Positions 45,283 to 55,390 are shown, counted from the stretch's first letter. The stretch: DNA of 64,000 bases from Photobacterium sp. DA100 (GCF_029223585.1 NZ_CP119424.1:1426001-1490000); one strand, 5' to 3'. Notes: generated by a model from the sequence alone, not told the origin. Numbers and translations are program-made.

Positions 45283-46143
45283 ATGCCTCTTGACCCAACC
45301 CAGAAAAACTATGATCCCGCAAGGATGATCGTCCATGAAAATATGCATATCCCCCAACTCGGCCGCAAACGCCATGTTCGTGTATACCTCCCGGCAAACT
45401 ATGACAGAAGCTCACAACAGTTCCCTGTAATGTATATGCATGATGGCCAGAACGTATTTGAGCCAGAACTGTGTATAGCAGGCGCAAGCTGGCAAGTTGC
45501 AGAACAACTGGATGAACTTCAGGCCAAAGGAGAATCAAAAGGCTTTATCGTGGTAGCCATAGATTGTAGCCAGCTGCGAGGTCATCTAGGCCGCCGTGAC
45601 GAATACTCACCTTGGACATTTGCTCCACCAGCAGTTCTGGCCAACTGGGAGCAAGCTATCGAGCCGCAGGGTGGCGATGGCGACGCGTACTGCGATTTTA
45701 TCGTCCAGACCCTCAAGCCGTATATCGATAGTCACTACCGCACCCTGCCAGCGCGTGAATCAACCATCATTGCCGGCAGCTCAATGGGCGGGTTTATCAG
45801 CCTGTATGCGGCATTAAGGTATCAAGACACCTTCTCTAAGGCCGGCGTGTTCTCTCCTGCCTTCTGGTTTGCAGCTAAAGAGATGAGGTCATTCATTGAA
45901 CAAGCTTGCATTGAGCGCCCCATAGAGATCTACATGGATATCGGTACCCACGAAACCAGCGATCCTGCTATCGATGGTTTCCCGGCCCTCTACCATGAGT
46001 TAGCGGTTGAATTTGCCGGCATTCTGAACCGCAAATCTCGCCAGCTAAAATGCCATTTCGACGTAGATAACGGCGGTATCCACAGTGAAAGTGCCTGGGC
46101 AAATCGATTTCTCACTATGGTAGAAAAATTCAATCTGGATTGA
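45283..46143 (+). CDS. Alpha/beta-hydrolase (esterase D-like)
   Basis: 286 residues from the ATG at 45283; the open frame extends upstream into the malK terminator, so the later start is used (GGAG 11 bases before). Conserved esterase D pattern: RKRHVRVYLPANYD, FPVMYMHDGQNVFE, the nucleophile elbow GSSMGGF (~175), and a C-terminal His (NGGIHSESAW). No signal peptide is seen. Related enzymes hydrolyse acyl esters, including acylated sugars and enterobactin-type esters. The position after malK suggests it removes acyl groups from imported oligosaccharides; inference. Confidence 0.8.
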   Translation: MPLDPTQKNYDPARMIVHENMHIPQLGRKRHVRVYLPANYDRSSQQFPVMYMHDGQNVFEPELCIAGASWQVAEQLDELQAKGESKGFIVVAIDCSQLRGHLGRRDEYSPWTFAPPAVLANWEQAIEPQGGDGDAYCDFIVQTLKPYIDSHYRTLPARESTIIAGSSMGGFISLYAALRYQDTFSKAGVFSPAFWFAAKEMRSFIEQACIERPIEIYMDIGTHETSDPAIDGFPALYHELAVEFAGILNRKSRQLKCHFDVDNGGIHSESAWANRFLTMVEKFNLD

Positions 46144-46307
46144 TCCAAAACACTTTCAGGACAGTAGCAAGTGGAACAGGAGTCGAACCGCTCCTACACT
46201 AAAACTGAAACGACAAGTTGGTTGTACTGCTTCTTAGCCAAGCTAAGCCGCGAGCGGGAATAACGGCTTACTCAAGTAAGTACAACTTTCAAATGGAGGA
46301 TCATCAC

Positions 46308-46490
46308 ATGAGCAGCCATGATCGGATCGAAGATATCGAACAACGCCTTCACATTGCTTACCAAGAGGGTAATTACCAAGAAGCCAGAGCCCTTGAAGCC
46401 AAGATGAAAAAGCTCAGGGGGCAACGTAACCTGTACGATGACAATGAGCCCTACTCGCTTGAAGGACGTACCTATATGGACTCAGAGTGA
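46308..46490 (+). CDS. Small helical protein of unknown function
   Basis: 60 residues. GGAGGA seven bases before the ATG at 46308 strongly supports translation; the longer upstream frame is not used. The sequence DRIEDIEQRLHIAYQEGNYQ then EARALEAKMKKLRG suggests two charged helices resembling a tetratricopeptide-like hairpin. No family is recognised. It lies between the esterase and the debranching enzyme. Confidence 0.65.
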   Translation: MSSHDRIEDIEQRLHIAYQEGNYQEARALEAKMKKLRGQRNLYDDNEPYSLEGRTYMDSE

Positions 46491-46593
46491 GTATCATGCT
46501 GCTCCTTCAGCCAGCTGACCGACGACCATACAAAAAGCGCTGCATTCGTGCAGCGCTTTCCTTTGCTCCCTGGGCGAACTTAAACCTGCTCCC

Positions 46594-49428
46594 TTAATCA
46601 GTCGCCTGTACAAGATCTGCATTTTCGACTTGCTGCTGCAGCACATGCTGCCCCTGTAGTACCGGGAACGCCAAAGAGAGATCCGGCTTGGCAAAGGCTA
46701 GATCACCAATAACGGCAGCATAGCTTGGTTGGATTTGCACAAGATCGCGTTGCTTACCGTTCACAACCACTGAGGCAACAGCAGGATCAAACTCGATCAC
46801 TGCCGGTAATTCATCGGGCACGAGTACTAATTGGTACTTCGCCTTGTCTTGTGCCATCAAATGAAGGTCAAGCTGCACTGCCACAGCTTGGGAAAAACTA
46901 GTCTCCTTATAAGCCAGCTCAAAACGCTGCAAGCCTTGATCGGTAAACTGGTAACCAACAGATAATGCATTCGATTCACCGAAACGAAGCTCGGCATCAA
47001 ACTGCTTCCAACTCGATGGCAAACAAGGAGCCAGTACTACCTTGTCTGCCAGTAACTCCGGCTTGAAGCCAATATAGTCCTGATAACCGTTGCGGGTAAA
47101 CTCCGACACCGACCAAGCCTGGGCATAAGTCCCGGTTGTGGTTAACCCGCCCTCTTGATTCAAAAAGGCATCTAGGTTTTCGCTCATCGCCCCTCGATGA
47201 CCAAGATACAAAATCTGCTCTGAAAGGTTCTTGGTTAGCTGATAGGCAAAATCCGCGTAACCATATTCGATCAGGCTTGAAACCGTAAAGCCGGCATTCC
47301 AGCCCCAGATTGTCCCGTTGTGGTAGGCGGCATCTTTATGGTATTCATCGCGATTGGCATGGTACGGGTGGAAAATCGGGTCATATTGCGACAGCGACGT
47401 GATGCCCCACGGGAACAACAACTCACTGACCGCATTCTTCACCACCTTGGCACCGATGTTCTTATCCAGTAACCCGTTGTCAAAAGGCACGGTTACCGTC
47501 ATCAGCTGGTTGGATCGCACCTGAAGATCACGCTGATCATCAGCAAACAGGCGATCCGCCAGTTTTTGTTGTTCTTGATCCCAGAACAGCTTTTGGAAGC
47601 TTTCACTCACCCGTTCAGCCATCTGCTGATAATGCTCAGCGCTCTGCTCATCACCAGTCAGCTTCGCCAGTTCAACGGCAACCAATAGGCTGGTGAACCA
47701 AAGCGCCTGGATATCGTTAGCTCGAGTACCGCGGGCCGACCAAGGAAGCTTGCCTTCCAGCTTGGCATCCATCCAAGTGTCAGGGTCACGGTGGGTCATC
47801 AATCCGTGTTCATCCAGATAGTGCTTCTCGATACCGGCAATGTAGGTTTGAACCACAGGGTAGATAGCCTTGGCATAGCCTTTGTCACCGCTGTAACGCA
47901 AGTAATCCCACACCTCACGGACCATCCACGGCGTGCCATCCGTAGTGTTGTAGATGATGTTGGTTAGGCTGGTTACCCGGTTAGGGATACGACCAAAATT
48001 CACATTGGATTCATCGGCCAGCTGCATCGACGCAAAGTTATCAATGATGGTCTTGGCATCGGCAAAGTCACCATTAACCAGGGTGATCCCCGGCACGGCG
48101 ATAAAGGAGTCACGCCCCCAGCAGTCTTTGAACCAAGGAAGGCCAGCCCAAATACCTTTGCCAAACTCGGTTGAAACAAATACCTTGCCTGCCGCCTTAG
48201 CCCACATCAAAGCACGGTTGTATTCACGATCAGAGGTCCAAACATAAGAGTGAGTCAGCATGTCATAAACCTGCTGCAAGTGAATGCTCACCCCATCCTG
48301 TTTAACCAGTGAACTCGCATGCGCAATCGCCTCTGCTTCCGTTTCTGCAAAAGCCAGATACACGGTCATCTCGGCTTGTGGGTCGGTTGACGTCAGTAAC
48401 GGCTTCACATGATGGCCGCTCAAATGCACCTTGTTTTTGAGAGCTGGCGTCTCACCAAAAGTCGTTTCGCTAAAAGAGAAAGACTTGTTAGCACAAAGCG
48501 CAATAAACGACGGCGTACCCGCCTGGCGCAGCTCTTCAGACAGTGCGTACACCACACCACCATCAAATGCTTTCACCGATGAACTGTCCATCGCCAGGTT
48601 AAGCTGGGGAGCTATTGATAAAACAGCGGGCTCTGCCGACTTAACAGTAATCGCAGCGCTGCGCTGGCGACTGTCTTGCCCGGAAAACAACATGAAAGTT
48701 TCTTCTATGTCATTACCGGAACCACCTGTAAAACCGTGGGTAACACCATAAGGATAAATACGAGCTTCTTCGGCTATGGTTTTGTCATTAAGCACACCAT
48801 CGACAAACGAGGCCATTGCACCAAGATACCAGCCTTGCTTGTGACGGTACTTACCCGCCGCGACATAGCCGTGGGTCACGCCATCAAAATAGCCGTCGAT
48901 ATTGTCACCGAACACAAACGGGGCGCTCTGCTCAACACTGATAGCAAGCTCACTAAACAATTGTTCAGGGCTTAGCACCTTGTTTCCTTTGCCAGTTACA
49001 TCTCCTCTGCCAGCCTCGACCGAAAAGCCCGCGTCAAACAATGCCCGGTTCGGCTCGCTATCGAGGTTTTCGCCCCCAGCTTCAATCACCATTTCAACTT
49101 TGTCGTCCGACACCCTAACTGAAATCGTGTACAAACCGGTATCCGGTGCCATGAAGGTAAGATCGTTGCCGATCCCCTTAGCAGGGATCAATGTCTGTGG
49201 TTGTTTCAACTCACAGGCAACTGCTTTGTATTTATCCGCAGCAAAGCTAAATGCCTCAGTGCCTTGTTGATCGGATATTTTGAAGTTATGAAGATCGGCT
49301 GAAAAGCAAACTACAGCCTGGTAACAACCGTCACCAATATAGTTCATTGGTGTATCGTCACCCCAACCATTGAATGTCCCTTTAACATACAACGGCTCTG
49401 TAAAAGGCGCCTGTTCAATCGTGCTCAC
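46594..49428 (-). CDS. GH133-type glycogen/maltodextrin debranching enzyme with N-terminal starch-binding-like module
   Basis: 944 residues from a GTG at 49428, five bases after AAGGA; an ATG at 49491 lies inside the preceding terminator and is rejected. The N-terminus carries LYVKGTFNGWGDDTPMNYIG, a CBM48/CBM20-like start. The centre and C-terminus are an (alpha/alpha)6 amylo-alpha-1,6-glucosidase region: FKDCWGRDSFIAVPGITLVN, NTTDGTPWMVREVWDYLRY, WMDAKLEGKLPWSARGTRAN, HNGTIWGWNAGF. It is probably cytoplasmic (no signal peptide) and removes alpha-1,6 branches or short glucosides from imported dextrins. It lies directly downstream of malE2, separated by a terminator. Confidence 0.82.
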   Translation of the reverse strand: MSTIEQAPFTEPLYVKGTFNGWGDDTPMNYIGDGCYQAVVCFSADLHNFKISDQQGTEAFSFAADKYKAVACELKQPQTLIPAKGIGNDLTFMAPDTGLYTISVRVSDDKVEMVIEAGGENLDSEPNRALFDAGFSVEAGRGDVTGKGNKVLSPEQLFSELAISVEQSAPFVFGDNIDGYFDGVTHGYVAAGKYRHKQGWYLGAMASFVDGVLNDKTIAEEARIYPYGVTHGFTGGSGNDIEETFMLFSGQDSRQRSAAITVKSAEPAVLSIAPQLNLAMDSSSVKAFDGGVVYALSEELRQAGTPSFIALCANKSFSFSETTFGETPALKNKVHLSGHHVKPLLTSTDPQAEMTVYLAFAETEAEAIAHASSLVKQDGVSIHLQQVYDMLTHSYVWTSDREYNRALMWAKAAGKVFVSTEFGKGIWAGLPWFKDCWGRDSFIAVPGITLVNGDFADAKTIIDNFASMQLADESNVNFGRIPNRVTSLTNIIYNTTDGTPWMVREVWDYLRYSGDKGYAKAIYPVVQTYIAGIEKHYLDEHGLMTHRDPDTWMDAKLEGKLPWSARGTRANDIQALWFTSLLVAVELAKLTGDEQSAEHYQQMAERVSESFQKLFWDQEQQKLADRLFADDQRDLQVRSNQLMTVTVPFDNGLLDKNIGAKVVKNAVSELLFPWGITSLSQYDPIFHPYHANRDEYHKDAAYHNGTIWGWNAGFTVSSLIEYGYADFAYQLTKNLSEQILYLGHRGAMSENLDAFLNQEGGLTTTGTYAQAWSVSEFTRNGYQDYIGFKPELLADKVVLAPCLPSSWKQFDAELRFGESNALSVGYQFTDQGLQRFELAYKETSFSQAVAVQLDLHLMAQDKAKYQLVLVPDELPAVIEFDPAVASVVVNGKQRDLVQIQPSYAAVIGDLAFAKPDLSLAFPVLQGQHVLQQQVENADLVQATD

Positions 49429-49460
49429 GTGTATTCCTTGGGTAGTCGTTAAGTACAAAA

Positions 49461-49491
49461 ATGCGCAGACTCTACGAAGAGAGCTGCGCAT
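49461..49491 (-). terminator. Terminator between malE2 and the debranching gene
   Basis: ATGCGCAG and CTGCGCAT, extended by CTCT/AGAG, form a hairpin followed on the minus strand by TTTTT. It probably lets only part of the malE2 transcripts continue into the enzyme gene. Confidence 0.85.
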
Positions 49492-49538
49492 GATGTGGAT
49501 GTCTATCTGTTGCCAGACATATACTTGATTTAGTTGAA

Positions 49539-50720
49539 TTAACGGATCTGAGAAGCCGCTGTATCCAATGCTTCCTGAACCGTCTGACGACCTAGAAGGG
49601 CATTCTCGATAGCCGCACCTTCAGCAAACCAGTATGCCGTCATCTCAGGGATGTTCGGCATGATTTCGCCGTTTTCCGCATTGGTCATTGTCGCGGCAAT
49701 ACGGCTGTCCTTAGAAAGCTCCTGCTGGAAAGACTTCAGCGTCACCGCACCCAATGGCTTGTCGTTATTGACTTTCGCCAAACCTTCGTCAGTGATCAGG
49801 TAGTTTTCCAGGAATTCAACGGCAAGGTCCGTGTTAGGGCTGGCAGAGTTGATCCCCGCACTCAATACACCAACGAATGGGTTAGACTTACCGCCATTCA
49901 GTGTCGGGAATACCGCAACGCCGTAGTTGATCTTTGATTTTTCTAGGTTACCCCAAGACCATGGGCCGTTGATGGTCATTGCCACGTTACCCTTGTTGAA
50001 TTCAGACTCGGACACGGCGTAATCCATATCTGCTGACACAACACCTTTCTTAGAAAGGTCAACCAAGAAGCTCAGACCAGCAACACCGGCTTCGTTGTTG
50101 ATGCCGATTTGCTTACCGTCAAAGCCTGTCTCGGTCTTCTTGAATGCATAACCGCCGTTGGCAGAGATCATTGGCCAAGTGAAGTAAGCATTCTTCACAT
50201 CCCACATAATGGCTTTCTTGCCTTTGGCAGCCATTTGTTTTTCGATCTCGTACAACTCTTCCCATGTCTTAGGAGGCTCAGGAAGTAGGTCTTTGTTGTA
50301 AATCAGCGAAGGCGATTCCAATGCAATTGGGTAGCCGACTAGCTTACCTTCATAAGTTACCGCATCCCAACTGAAATCAACCAGCTTGTCTTTGAACGCT
50401 TGCGACGGTTTGATTTCGGTCAGCAGGCCAGATTTGGCATAACCACCGAAACGGTCATGTGCCCAAAAGATAATGTCAGGGCCGCCGCCTGTTGGAGCCA
50501 CTTGCTGGAACTTGGCTTCCAGTGATTCAGGGTATTGAACGTTAACTTTCACCCCTGTGTCTTCTTCAAACTGGCGACCGACTTCGGCAAGGCCTTCATA
50601 ACCTTTGTCGCCATTGATCCAAATAAGAATTTCACCTTCCTGCATGGCAGACGCCGCCATCGGAAATGCAAGCGCAGCGGTCAGAGAGCACAGAGCGAAC
50701 GATTTCATTACACGTTTCAT
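49539..50720 (-). CDS. Second maltose/maltodextrin-binding protein (MalE paralogue)
   Basis: 393 residues from the ATG at 50720, six bases after GGAAG. Signal peptide [20 protein letters not shown] (cleavage near ASA), then [20 protein letters not shown], very similar to malE 6 kb away with conserved [12 protein letters not shown] and [11 protein letters not shown]. Equal length and high identity point to duplication. No permease genes accompany it, so it probably shares MalFGK2 and may favour other, perhaps longer or branched, dextrins; the neighbouring debranching enzyme fits that. MalT-like boxes lie upstream. Confidence 0.93.
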   Translation of the reverse strand: MKRVMKSFALCSLTAALAFPMAASAMQEGEILIWINGDKGYEGLAEVGRQFEEDTGVKVNVQYPESLEAKFQQVAPTGGGPDIIFWAHDRFGGYAKSGLLTEIKPSQAFKDKLVDFSWDAVTYEGKLVGYPIALESPSLIYNKDLLPEPPKTWEELYEIEKQMAAKGKKAIMWDVKNAYFTWPMISANGGYAFKKTETGFDGKQIGINNEAGVAGLSFLVDLSKKGVVSADMDYAVSESEFNKGNVAMTINGPWSWGNLEKSKINYGVAVFPTLNGGKSNPFVGVLSAGINSASPNTDLAVEFLENYLITDEGLAKVNNDKPLGAVTLKSFQQELSKDSRIAATMTNAENGEIMPNIPEMTAYWFAEGAAIENALLGRQTVQEALDTAASQIR

Positions 50721-50756
50721 AGTAACTTCCAAGTTATTTTTATTCGACCCAAGCAT

Positions 50757-50805
50757 TTTCCTCCCCCCATCTGCGATGAGCATCCTCCCCCGGCCTACGC
50801 CCCCC
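50757..50805 (-). promoter_or_regulatory. MalT-like boxes upstream of malE2
   Basis: On the minus strand GGGGGCGTAGG-type sequence (50794-50805), GGGGGAGGATG (50781-50791) and GGGGGGAGGA (50759-50768) lie 40-85 bases before the malE2 start. Confidence 0.75.
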
Positions 50806-50896
50806 CTAAACTTGATTCAAGTCTGTGAATCTGAACACATTTTGTAGCTATTAAGTATCCTCCTCTTTGCTGCCCTCAATCAGCAACAAACAAAAA

Positions 50897-50926
50897 GGCG
50901 GTGAAGGGAACAACTCCTCCACCGCC
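50897..50926 (-). terminator. Terminator of the antiporter gene
   Basis: GGCGGTG pairs with CACCGCC around a 16-nt loop, followed on the minus strand by TTTTT. Confidence 0.78.
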
Positions 50927-50947
50927 CGGTTTACAAAATAACAAACG

Positions 50948-52135
50948 TTATTTATCCACCAGCCCCAATTTGTTAGACAGGGGCTCAATGGCCCACCCCT
51001 GCAGGACAACGGAGATCAGGACAATGAAGAACACCATATGCACCATTTCTTGCGAGCCCGCTACACCCGCAGATGCTGGGATCAGGGCAAATACAATTGG
51101 CGTTGCCCCTTTCAACCCGATAGCCGAGATAAAGAACTTCTTCTTAAACGATACTTTCCTAAACGGCAGGTAGCTCAGGAAAACAGCTAGTGGTCTGGCA
51201 ATGAAAATCAGCGCGATCGCCGGAATAATAGCGGACCACATATCAGCGAATAGCTCTTTCGGGAAGAACTGCAAGCCAAGAATAATAAACATCAACGCTT
51301 GGGCAAGCCACGATAAGCTGTTAAAGAAGTGCTTACTCACCTCCCGCCCGCGTTTGAGTTCATTACCAATAAACACACCCGCGACATAAGACGACACCAG
51401 GATATTACCGCCTAACATGTCGCTGCCATAAGCGGCAATAAAGAAGCAGGCAAGAATAAACACAGGGATCAAACCGTATTCTTCAAGTTTGATTTTGTTA
51501 AGCAACCAAACGCAACTCCAACCAATCAGATAACCAGCACCAAGTCCAACGATGATTTGCTGGACAAGTTCGATACCTATTGAAAGCCCACTGACCTGCT
51601 GATTAGTATTCACTAACATTTCGGTCAGAATAGCGACCAGCAGCAACGCCACCGGATCATTGGTCGCTGACTCAAACTCCAAGATAGTATCGGTCGATTC
51701 TTTTAGTTTGAGCTTCTTCGATTCAAGAATAGAGAATACCGCCGCTGCGTCAGTAGACGAGACCACCGCGGCAAATAACAGGCAGGTTAAAATATTAAAA
51801 TCAGTGATGTAGTAAAGTAGCCCACCGAAAATGAAGGTGGTGAACAGTACCCCGATGGTGGAAAGCACCCCACCCTCTTTATAAGCCACTTGTATGCTGG
51901 CTTTAGAGGTGTTCAGGCCCCCCACAAAAACAATGACATTCAGGGCTAACGAGCCGATGAATGACGTTAATGCCAAATCGTCATAAACAAAATTAAGCTC
52001 ACCATTACCAAACAATAACCCAACGCCGATGAAAATAAGCAGCGAAGGCAGGCCCAGGGTTTTTGATGGGTGGTGAAGTAGGATCCCGATGGCAATCAAC
52101 ATCGCCATCCCTAACAAAATTAATTCTGTGCTCAA
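50948..52135 (-). CDS. Cation:proton antiporter (NhaP/CPA family)
   Basis: About 395 residues from a TTG at 52135, seven bases after AGGGAG; a longer frame upstream has no ribosome site. About twelve membrane helices; the ion-site pair is seen as ESATNDPVALLL (the ND motif) and SSTDAAAVFSIL. The cytoplasmic TrkA-C/RCK tail found in NhaP2-type proteins is missing, since it ends at KLGLVDK. It exchanges Na+ or K+ for H+ across the inner membrane. It interrupts the maltose genes and has no clear functional tie with them, though sodium- or potassium-linked pH balance is plausible. Confidence 0.85.
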   Translation of the reverse strand: MSTELILLGMAMLIAIGILLHHPSKTLGLPSLLIFIGVGLLFGNGELNFVYDDLALTSFIGSLALNVIVFVGGLNTSKASIQVAYKEGGVLSTIGVLFTTFIFGGLLYYITDFNILTCLLFAAVVSSTDAAAVFSILESKKLKLKESTDTILEFESATNDPVALLLVAILTEMLVNTNQQVSGLSIGIELVQQIIVGLGAGYLIGWSCVWLLNKIKLEEYGLIPVFILACFFIAAYGSDMLGGNILVSSYVAGVFIGNELKRGREVSKHFFNSLSWLAQALMFIILGLQFFPKELFADMWSAIIPAIALIFIARPLAVFLSYLPFRKVSFKKKFFISAIGLKGATPIVFALIPASAGVAGSQEMVHMVFFIVLISVVLQGWAIEPLSNKLGLVDK

Positions 52136-52321
52136 TAGACTTCTCCCTACAACATAAATAAACAACAATCTGGTAACCCAAATTATACCATGCAGGCAAT
52201 TGCTTAAAGGCTAATGTTTGCTGACAAATTGAAATTATTACTAAAATTGATGTAACCAAACGTTAACGCAATTTGTGAGCAATATTTGATTTTTTTGTTG
52301 AATGAAGAGTAACAGCTTAAA

Positions 52322-52347
52322 AAAAGGCCACATGACTGTGACCTTTT
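52322..52347 (-). terminator. Terminator of the lamB-malM-amylase unit
   Basis: On the minus strand AAAAGGTCACA pairs with TGTGGCCTTTT (one G-U pair) around a 4-nt loop, followed by T residues. Confidence 0.85.
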
Positions 52348-52377
52348 ATTCGCTTTACAGCAGCGCAAGGCTTGCTG

Positions 52378-54198
52378 CTAGTTAGCTAGTGAGAAAGCAA
52401 AGCAATCGAGCGCCCGCACATCCAATTTTATACTGCCGAGGCCATTTTCCACCACCAGCAGCGCGTTAGCCGCATGATAGAGTTGCTCTTCCAGCTCATA
52501 CTCGCCGTCCGCAATCTGCCACTGCCCTAGCAGCGACTCTGGCAGTGACAATGTCACCTCGCCTTTGGCATCGCCAAAATTCGCCAGCATGACTAGCCGC
52601 TCACTATCATCAAAACGGCTGAAGGCAAACAACTGGTCATCGTAACCAGCCCCATGCTGGCGGTTGTGGGTATGCAGCTCACAGTAATGTCCCATCAATG
52701 CGGGGCAGCTGAGCGAAAAATTCATCAGCCGCTGGTAGAAATCACGCAATCCGCGTTCTTCTTCTGTCAACTGACCGCCATCAAACTCACCATGGTTCAT
52801 CCAGCGTTGATGATGAGGTACGCCGAAATAATCAAAAATCGAGGTACGGGACGCCAAACCAAACCCCGCATCTTCGGCGCCGGCTTCACCAACCTCCTGA
52901 CCAAAATAGATCATAGTCGGTGACGTACTCAGCAAGGTGGATACCAGCATGGCTGGTTTGCCTTTGTTGGCATCACCCGCAAATTCCGGACTGGCTACCC
53001 GCTGTTCATCGTGGTTGTCCAGGAAGTGGAGCATATGATGCTCAATGTCCATCAGCTGCTCTTGAACCCCCACGATGGCATCTGTCGAGCCCTTGCCCTG
53101 CATCACCAACTTCAGGGTATCGTACAAGTCGACCTTATCGTACAGATAATCCATTTTGCCAAGGTGAATGTAGTCACGGTACAGATCTGGTTGATACACT
53201 TCCGCCATCAAAAAGGCTTCCGGGTTTTCCTGTTTAATGGCTGAGTTCATATAACTCCAGAACTCAACCGGCACCATCTCGGCCATGTCATAGCGGAAAC
53301 CGTCTACCCCCATAGCCAGCCAGTAGAGCGCGACATCACGGAACTTAATCCAGGAATCCGGCACCTCTTTATCCTGCCAGAAGGCAAAATGCGCGGCGTG
53401 GCCTTGGGTGTCGAAACCGGCAGGCAGCTCGTCGAAATCCTTACTGCCGTCAGGGCGGATGCCATAGTTGACCTTGACGGTTTCATACCAGTCATCGAAC
53501 TCCGGCTGGGCCAAACGCGAGCCGTTACCTGTCCACTTGGCCGGTGTTTCTTCAAAAGGCGTTGCCAGCGAAGGATGCGACTCCCCCCCTAAAGGCAAGT
53601 ATCCGTCTTTTGCGACCGGAACCGTAAAGCGCTCGCCCGGAATGTAATAGAAGTTGTTATGTTTGTGATAAGCCACACTGGTGTCATCTGAGGCACCGAA
53701 ATCCTCCACACCGTCAGGGTTTGTCAGACTCCGGTAACGCCTTGCCACATGGTTAGGGACAATATCAATAATCACCTTCAAGCCGTGTCTGTGCGAGCGT
53801 TCGATAAGTGCTCTGAACTCTTCAAGCCGGTTAGCCGGATCAAGAGCCAGATCTGGGTTCACATTGTAGTAATCCTTGACGGCATACGGTGATCCCGCGC
53901 GACCTTTGACCACACTGGGATGATCATTGCCGATACCGTAGGCGGTGTAATCACGCACCAAGGCATGGTGCGGCACCCCGGTATACCAAATGTGGGTCAC
54001 ACCCAGTGCCTTGATTTCGCTCAGTGCCTTGTCGGTGAAATCGGCAAACTTGCCCACACCGTTTTCTTCCAGCGTGCCCCAAGGCTTATTGGTGGCGTTG
54101 GTATTACCAAACAAACGAGTGAATACCTGGTAAACCACTTCTTTGTTTTTCTTACCCGTCGTCTGTTGAGTACGAGATGAATGCGTAAAATCTGTCAT
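52378..54198 (-). CDS. GH13 alpha-amylase, cytoplasmic
   Basis: 606 residues without a signal peptide. GH13 regions: DIVPNHVARR (region I), DGFRYDMAEM with the nucleophile Asp (II), FLMAEVYQP with the acid Glu (III), FLDNHDEQR (IV). The extra segment EVVYQVFTRLFGNTNATNKP (N-terminal) and the wide insert around residues 180-260 mark a Bacteroidetes/Vibrio-type subgroup. It probably cuts internal alpha-1,4 bonds of imported maltodextrin. It follows malM by 167 bases and shares the lamB promoter; a terminator follows. Confidence 0.88.
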   Translation of the reverse strand: MTDFTHSSRTQQTTGKKNKEVVYQVFTRLFGNTNATNKPWGTLEENGVGKFADFTDKALSEIKALGVTHIWYTGVPHHALVRDYTAYGIGNDHPSVVKGRAGSPYAVKDYYNVNPDLALDPANRLEEFRALIERSHRHGLKVIIDIVPNHVARRYRSLTNPDGVEDFGASDDTSVAYHKHNNFYYIPGERFTVPVAKDGYLPLGGESHPSLATPFEETPAKWTGNGSRLAQPEFDDWYETVKVNYGIRPDGSKDFDELPAGFDTQGHAAHFAFWQDKEVPDSWIKFRDVALYWLAMGVDGFRYDMAEMVPVEFWSYMNSAIKQENPEAFLMAEVYQPDLYRDYIHLGKMDYLYDKVDLYDTLKLVMQGKGSTDAIVGVQEQLMDIEHHMLHFLDNHDEQRVASPEFAGDANKGKPAMLVSTLLSTSPTMIYFGQEVGEAGAEDAGFGLASRTSIFDYFGVPHHQRWMNHGEFDGGQLTEEERGLRDFYQRLMNFSLSCPALMGHYCELHTHNRQHGAGYDDQLFAFSRFDDSERLVMLANFGDAKGEVTLSLPESLLGQWQIADGEYELEEQLYHAANALLVVENGLGSIKLDVRALDCFAFSLAN

Positions 54199-54365
54199 GA
54201 AAATAACTCAATACAAGCAAATAGAATGGTCACCAAAAATCATCAAGATTTTTGAGTATAGATAAGAGAACGGGCAGACGAATGCCTGCCCGATATACCC
54301 AATATGCTGCAAAATGAGGATTCGAATAACACCTTGCTCTGGTGGGTATGGTTAAAACTGCACCC

Positions 54366-55268
54366 TTACTTTTTGATCAACTCCAGGAAGGTTGCTTCAG
54401 CCGTACTTGAACCAGCACGCTTGGCCTCTTCCATCAAAGTCAGGGCTTTTTTCATGTCATTGCTTTCTACTGCGGCCTTAATTTGGCTGTTATAGAAAGC
54501 CTCGCTTTCCGGTAACATTGCTGCTGTAGATGAGGAAGCTACTGACGACACTGTGGTAGTAGCTGCCACTGGTGCTACTTTAGCTTGTGTCACAGTTGTT
54601 GTCGGTTGGGCAACAACTGGTACAGCAGGAGCTTCCGATGCACGATAGGAACGCAAGTTAATTGGTTTTAAATCTAGTTCTAGCGAACCAAATTTCTGGT
54701 GCTGGATCACCGGATCCGTTACCATCGGGCGTGCCAAGCCTAGCTCTTCAGCCCGAACCCTTTCCGGATGTGGGATCTGAATTTCACCCTCGCGGTACTC
54801 AAGCGGTGAATATACCACCATATAAGGTGCCGTCGTCTGGCTCATTTCAAAGCGCTTCTCATATCGAGACAGACGGAACATATCCGATGACTTGATCTCA
54901 AATTCATTCAGTTCAATGGATTCAACCACTTCAAATGTTGGGCTCAGCAGGAGCACTTTGGGGGCAAAGACACCTGTCGAGCGCATCCAGCTCTTTAGGT
55001 CAACCCGCATACGCTCAACGTTTTCCGGTAGCACAAAACCAGCAAAGTAACTTTTACCTTCGGCAAAGTTACCAATTTGCGAATACTGATCAACCACAAA
55101 ATCAATGCTGTCGCCATTCATCGGTATCCATGAAAACTGGCTGAAACCTTCACAGCAAGCCTGCTGTGTCACAGCGACGTCTTTAATGGTTTCTGTTGAA
55201 GGGGAAGTCGCACAGCCTACTAGTGATGCCGCTAATAGTGCTGCTAATGTCGTTTTTATAATATTCAT
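54366..55268 (-). CDS. malM: MalM, maltose operon periplasmic protein (lipoprotein form)
   Basis: 300 residues; GGAG six bases before the ATG. The signal sequence ends in the lipobox LVGC (MNIIKTTLAALLAASLVGCA), so the protein is probably lipid-anchored, whereas E. coli MalM is soluble. The family regions CCEGFSQFSWIPMNGDSIDF and YEKRFEMSQTTAPYMVVYSP and a Pro/Ala/Thr-rich linker (~215-245) precede a helical tail (NDMKKALTLMEEAKRAGSST). Function unknown; coexpressed with lamB, after an intercistronic hairpin. Confidence 0.9.
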   Translation of the reverse strand: MNIIKTTLAALLAASLVGCATSPSTETIKDVAVTQQACCEGFSQFSWIPMNGDSIDFVVDQYSQIGNFAEGKSYFAGFVLPENVERMRVDLKSWMRSTGVFAPKVLLLSPTFEVVESIELNEFEIKSSDMFRLSRYEKRFEMSQTTAPYMVVYSPLEYREGEIQIPHPERVRAEELGLARPMVTDPVIQHQKFGSLELDLKPINLRSYRASEAPAVPVVAQPTTTVTQAKVAPVAATTTVSSVASSSTAAMLPESEAFYNSQIKAAVESNDMKKALTLMEEAKRAGSSTAEATFLELIKK

Positions 55269-55354
55269 CTATATCTCCGATACCCAGATGTTGAGTGGGT
55301 ATATCTATTTGCTCTTGTCAATTTACTTAAAAAAGCAAAGAGATATACCAGAAA

Positions 55355-55376
55355 AAGGCAGCCCGGGGGCTGCCTT
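55355..55376 (-). terminator. Attenuating hairpin between lamB and malM
   Basis: AAGGCAGCC pairs with GGCTGCCTT around a 4-nt loop, followed on the minus strand by TTTTT. It probably stops most lamB transcripts before malM. Confidence 0.85.
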
Positions 55377-55390
55377 GATAAAAATGTGAT

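Noticed and set aside
46160..46200. tRNA-like T-arm (GGTTCGACTCC on the minus strand)
   Set aside because: No acceptor, D-arm or anticodon arm can be paired; the match is a short chance hairpin (AGGAG/CTCCT).
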